Shown: positions 62,040 to 64,000 of the stretch, piece by piece | Layout of the letters: the number at the start of each line of letters is the position of its first letter | Numbering within the stretch: the first letter of the stretch is position 1 | NCBI GenBank assembly: GCA_029216955.1 | Contig: JANAVB010003400.1 | Coordinates: 14,375,132 to 14,439,131 of the forward strand | From: Iris pallida | Lineage: Eukaryota; Streptophyta; Magnoliopsida; Asparagales; Iridaceae | Direction of reading: 5' to 3' | DNA length: 64,000 nucleotides | Made by a program: the position numbers and the translations under genes | Notes under the pieces: model-generated | Seen by the model: only the letters and a program-made list of their open reading frames with translations | Database searches by the model: none | What the model was told of the DNA's origin: nothing

Positions 62040-62527
62040 GATGAAGAAATCGGGTCCGAGCAGAAATTACTGGGAGCTCTGCGGAGAAGAAGCCTCCCTC
62101 TACTGTACGGGGTCGTCCTGATGGGGAGGGCGGTGTTCTCCTACAGGGCCCTGTTCTGGGTACTGAGGCTAGTGTCGGGCCCCAGCGCCGCGGCGAGCAG
62201 GGAGTGCAGGCAGGGGCTGGAGAGGGTGATCGGCCTGGCGCTGGACCAGGCGACGCTGGACGACCTGAACCGGGGTCGTCCTGATGGGGAGGGCGGCGTC
62301 TACGACGTGAACCTGGTGGTGAGGCTGGTGAGGGTATTCGTGCTCGGGGCGGAGGAGGAGGGAGAGGGGTGGCGTTGGGCAGGTTGAAGAAGGTCGGGAG
62401 GCTGCTCGACAAGTATTTGAGGGAGAGCCTGAACGTGTCTAGGTTCCCCGCGGTGGCCGAGAGCCTGCCCGATTCGGCAAGGGACTGCTTCGACGAGGTC
62501 TACAGGGCGCTGGACATCTACCTTGAG
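62040..62527 (+). pseudogene. NPH3-domain fragment (root phototropism protein family)
   Basis: Two frames together give part of an NPH3 domain: a first part (62040-62372) ending with [16 protein letters not shown] and [15 protein letters not shown], and a second from about 62373 with [38 protein letters not shown]. These are the family hallmarks ([28 protein letters not shown]). A one-base loss near 62370 separates them. The exon ends at a GT donor (62528). The BTB domain and the N-terminal NPH3 part are absent, as is everything after DIYLE. NPH3 proteins are adaptors in phototropin signalling. A 26-base direct repeat (62110 and 62273), read in different frames, shows internal rearrangement. 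The next exon belongs to a different gene. Confidence 0.8.
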
Positions 62528-62631
62528 GTACATTACTAATTAGAAGCAAAGGTTGGTTAGGACATTATCAAATTGCATTTCTGACTGAAGATTAGTCACC
62601 AGAAAGGTTATTTTGCAATCCAATTGTGCAG

Positions 62632-64000
62632 GTATTATTGATTGGGGGTTCAACAGGTACAATGCTGGAAGCTCTAGACGTTGTCGGGGATGGTCACAAC
62701 GTTCCACTTGGAGAAGTAAGTTCCTAGCTTTGGCTTAGTTTTCTTGAAATTCTAGATACGAGCTTGGCTCTGGTTCCCAGAGTAAACTAGTTGCCAGGTG
62801 GGAAGTGTTCTTATTTAAATAAAAACCTGCATGAACAAACTGTTCAGCAATTGACGGAGGAGAACTCATACTTTCCCTAGAGCTAAAAAATGGGCAAATA
62901 TAAGATATGAACATGAAAAAACATTTGTAGAATTGATGATGAATGATCATGGTCTTCTTTTTCTGTTTCCCACATATGATGTTGATGTTTTCTTCTTTCC
63001 TATACTAATGAACTCGATGAGATTTTTTTTTTCATACAAAACCAAGTTATATGTGTGTAAATTATTTGTTTATTCTTCCTTGAAATGGTTGATGTGTGGC
63101 TTCTTCTATGTGCTTGTGTCGTATCTCATCATCATCACCTTATCCTTAACCCATCTTAAGGTACTGGCTGCGGAGGATGAGGAAGCTCCATAAATAACTT
63201 GATAAAGTGCTTTTGGCTGGTTGTCTACCTGACTTTAACCTTCTGAGTTTGTATCAAATTCCTAACCAGTTAGCTATGAGCAAGAGAAGGCCTTCACATA
63301 AGACCTAGAAGGCCACTAGGTTGACCTGCCTCTTTTGTCATGCTCTTCAAGCTCATCCAACCAAGGAGCATCCTCAAGGTCCCCTAGACCAGATAAAGTT
63401 TAGACAAAGACATAAGATAATATGGTCTGCATAAAGCTCCTGCTAATTTTCAATTGCAGATTTTTAATTTTTTTTTTACATGCCATAGCTCATCAGTGAT
63501 AAAGCTCACAAAATTTTATGGGGATACCTTTATTATTGCTTTCTTATCTGATACATGATAGATTATAAGTGAAAAACTCCCGTACATCAGAAGTTGCTCA
63601 CCCTTGTTTCATTTGTTTTCTTTATTATGACACCTATGAAATAATTTTTGGCTTCTTTTTACCTCGTGCTTGCATGTTTATCTTTCAGCAAAGTACAATA
63701 TATACTCGTACGTCATCCATCTCTGCTCTTCCTAATTTGGTGGTTCTTTAACTGTTAGCAGAGCTTTGAAGGGAACAATGGCTACATTGCACCATCTTAT
63801 GAAGAGGGAACTTCATCTGGGAGCAAGTTGAAGATGAAACTCAAGGAGTTCCATAAAAGGTATTCTTACCTGTTTGTTATTGGTATCTACCTCATTTATA
63901 TACTTGCTAGGATTTTATGTTCATGCAAACCAAATTTAATTTTGTATTACCTCTGCAGCACTGCATCTTTCACTGCATTGGATAGAAATTATCTCACCCC
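62632..64000 (+). CDS. Endosomal Na+/H+ antiporter, NHX5/NHX6 type, C-terminal exons (partial)
   Basis: Three exons: 62632-62715 ([20 protein letters not shown], 28 codons, phase 0), 63762-63859 ([16 protein letters not shown] then [11 protein letters not shown]) and 63959 to beyond the window end ([14 protein letters not shown]). Splice sites are consensus: TGTGCAG/GTATT, GAGAA/GTAAGT, TTAGCAG/AGC, AAAAG/GTATT, CTCTGCAG/C; the split Ser codon across the last intron fits. These match, from memory of the family, the end of the last membrane segment and the cytosolic tail of plant intracellular NHX exchangers, which exchange H+ for Na+ or K+ in endosomes and Golgi. No damage is seen in these exons, but the transmembrane exons are not upstream within the window; an NPH3 fragment is there instead. 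Confidence 0.78.

Noticed and set aside
63161..63193. Short frame [10 protein letters not shown] with an AG acceptor
   Set aside because: The NHX exons join in phase without it (62715 to 63762), and it ends in a stop.

Overview
The window is plant nuclear DNA. It holds Ty3/gypsy and Ty1/copia retroelements of plant-only lineages, introns with GT/AG ends, and two recognisable plant gene fragments at the right end (an NPH3 domain and the C-terminal exons of an endosomal NHX-type Na+/H+ antiporter). The species cannot be read from the sequence. The GC-rich NPH3 piece would fit a monocot, but that is a weak inference. About 61 kb of the 64 kb is retrotransposon, most of it nested; names such as Tekay-A are local labels.

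Layout: (1) 1-6620, the 3' two thirds of a Tekay-type chromovirus, Tekay-A (gag end, PR-RT-RNase H-INT-chromodomain, then a 2.9 kb 3' LTR). (2) 6621-10044 and 50690-51227, parts of an old minus-strand LTR element, D, split by (3) 10045-50689, a second chromovirus, Tekay-B, bounded by the target-site duplication (TSD) TTATA. (4) Inside Tekay-B's gag lies 13357-41032, a minus-strand Tat-lineage element, Tat-1, with TSD GATTG. (5) Inside Tat-1 are LARD-1, a non-coding LTR element at 26367-33319 (TSD GAGCG), and a solo LTR at 37927-40643 (TSD CCCAC). (6) Tekay-B's 3' LTR carries a 2.2 kb foreign segment with a (TA)58 tract. (7) 51228-52923 is unassigned single-copy-like DNA. (8) 52924-59866 is a second non-coding element, LARD-2, cut off by (9) a minus-strand copia fragment, 59867-61740. 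(10) 61741-62039 has a CACTA-like end. (11) 62040-64000 holds the NPH3 fragment followed directly by NHX exons.

The most interesting unit is Tat-1. Its gag-pol reads on the minus strand from an ATG inside the 5' LTR, through the primer-binding site. Between integrase and 3' LTR it carries a complete-looking gene on the opposite strand: TGACGTCA site, TATA box, three exons, two phase-consistent introns, about 1,380 codons and an AATAAA signal. The protein resembles the plant mobile domain followed by a coiled coil. Antisense accessory genes are known in some Tat-lineage elements (for example gene23 of maize Grande), so the class is not new; this gene's architecture deserves attention. The LTR also has TATA boxes on both strands.

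Two other observations cut across elements. Chromovirus LTRs of different families share a hairpin with a constant loop and changed but still pairing stems. All the Tekay-type and LARD LTRs share (or show a decayed form of) the terminal GGGGCGTGACA, suggesting that the non-coding elements use a chromovirus integrase. Nearly all ORF-breaking stops are CAG to TAG or CGA to TGA, as expected from deamination of methylated plant DNA. No autonomous element in the window appears functional.
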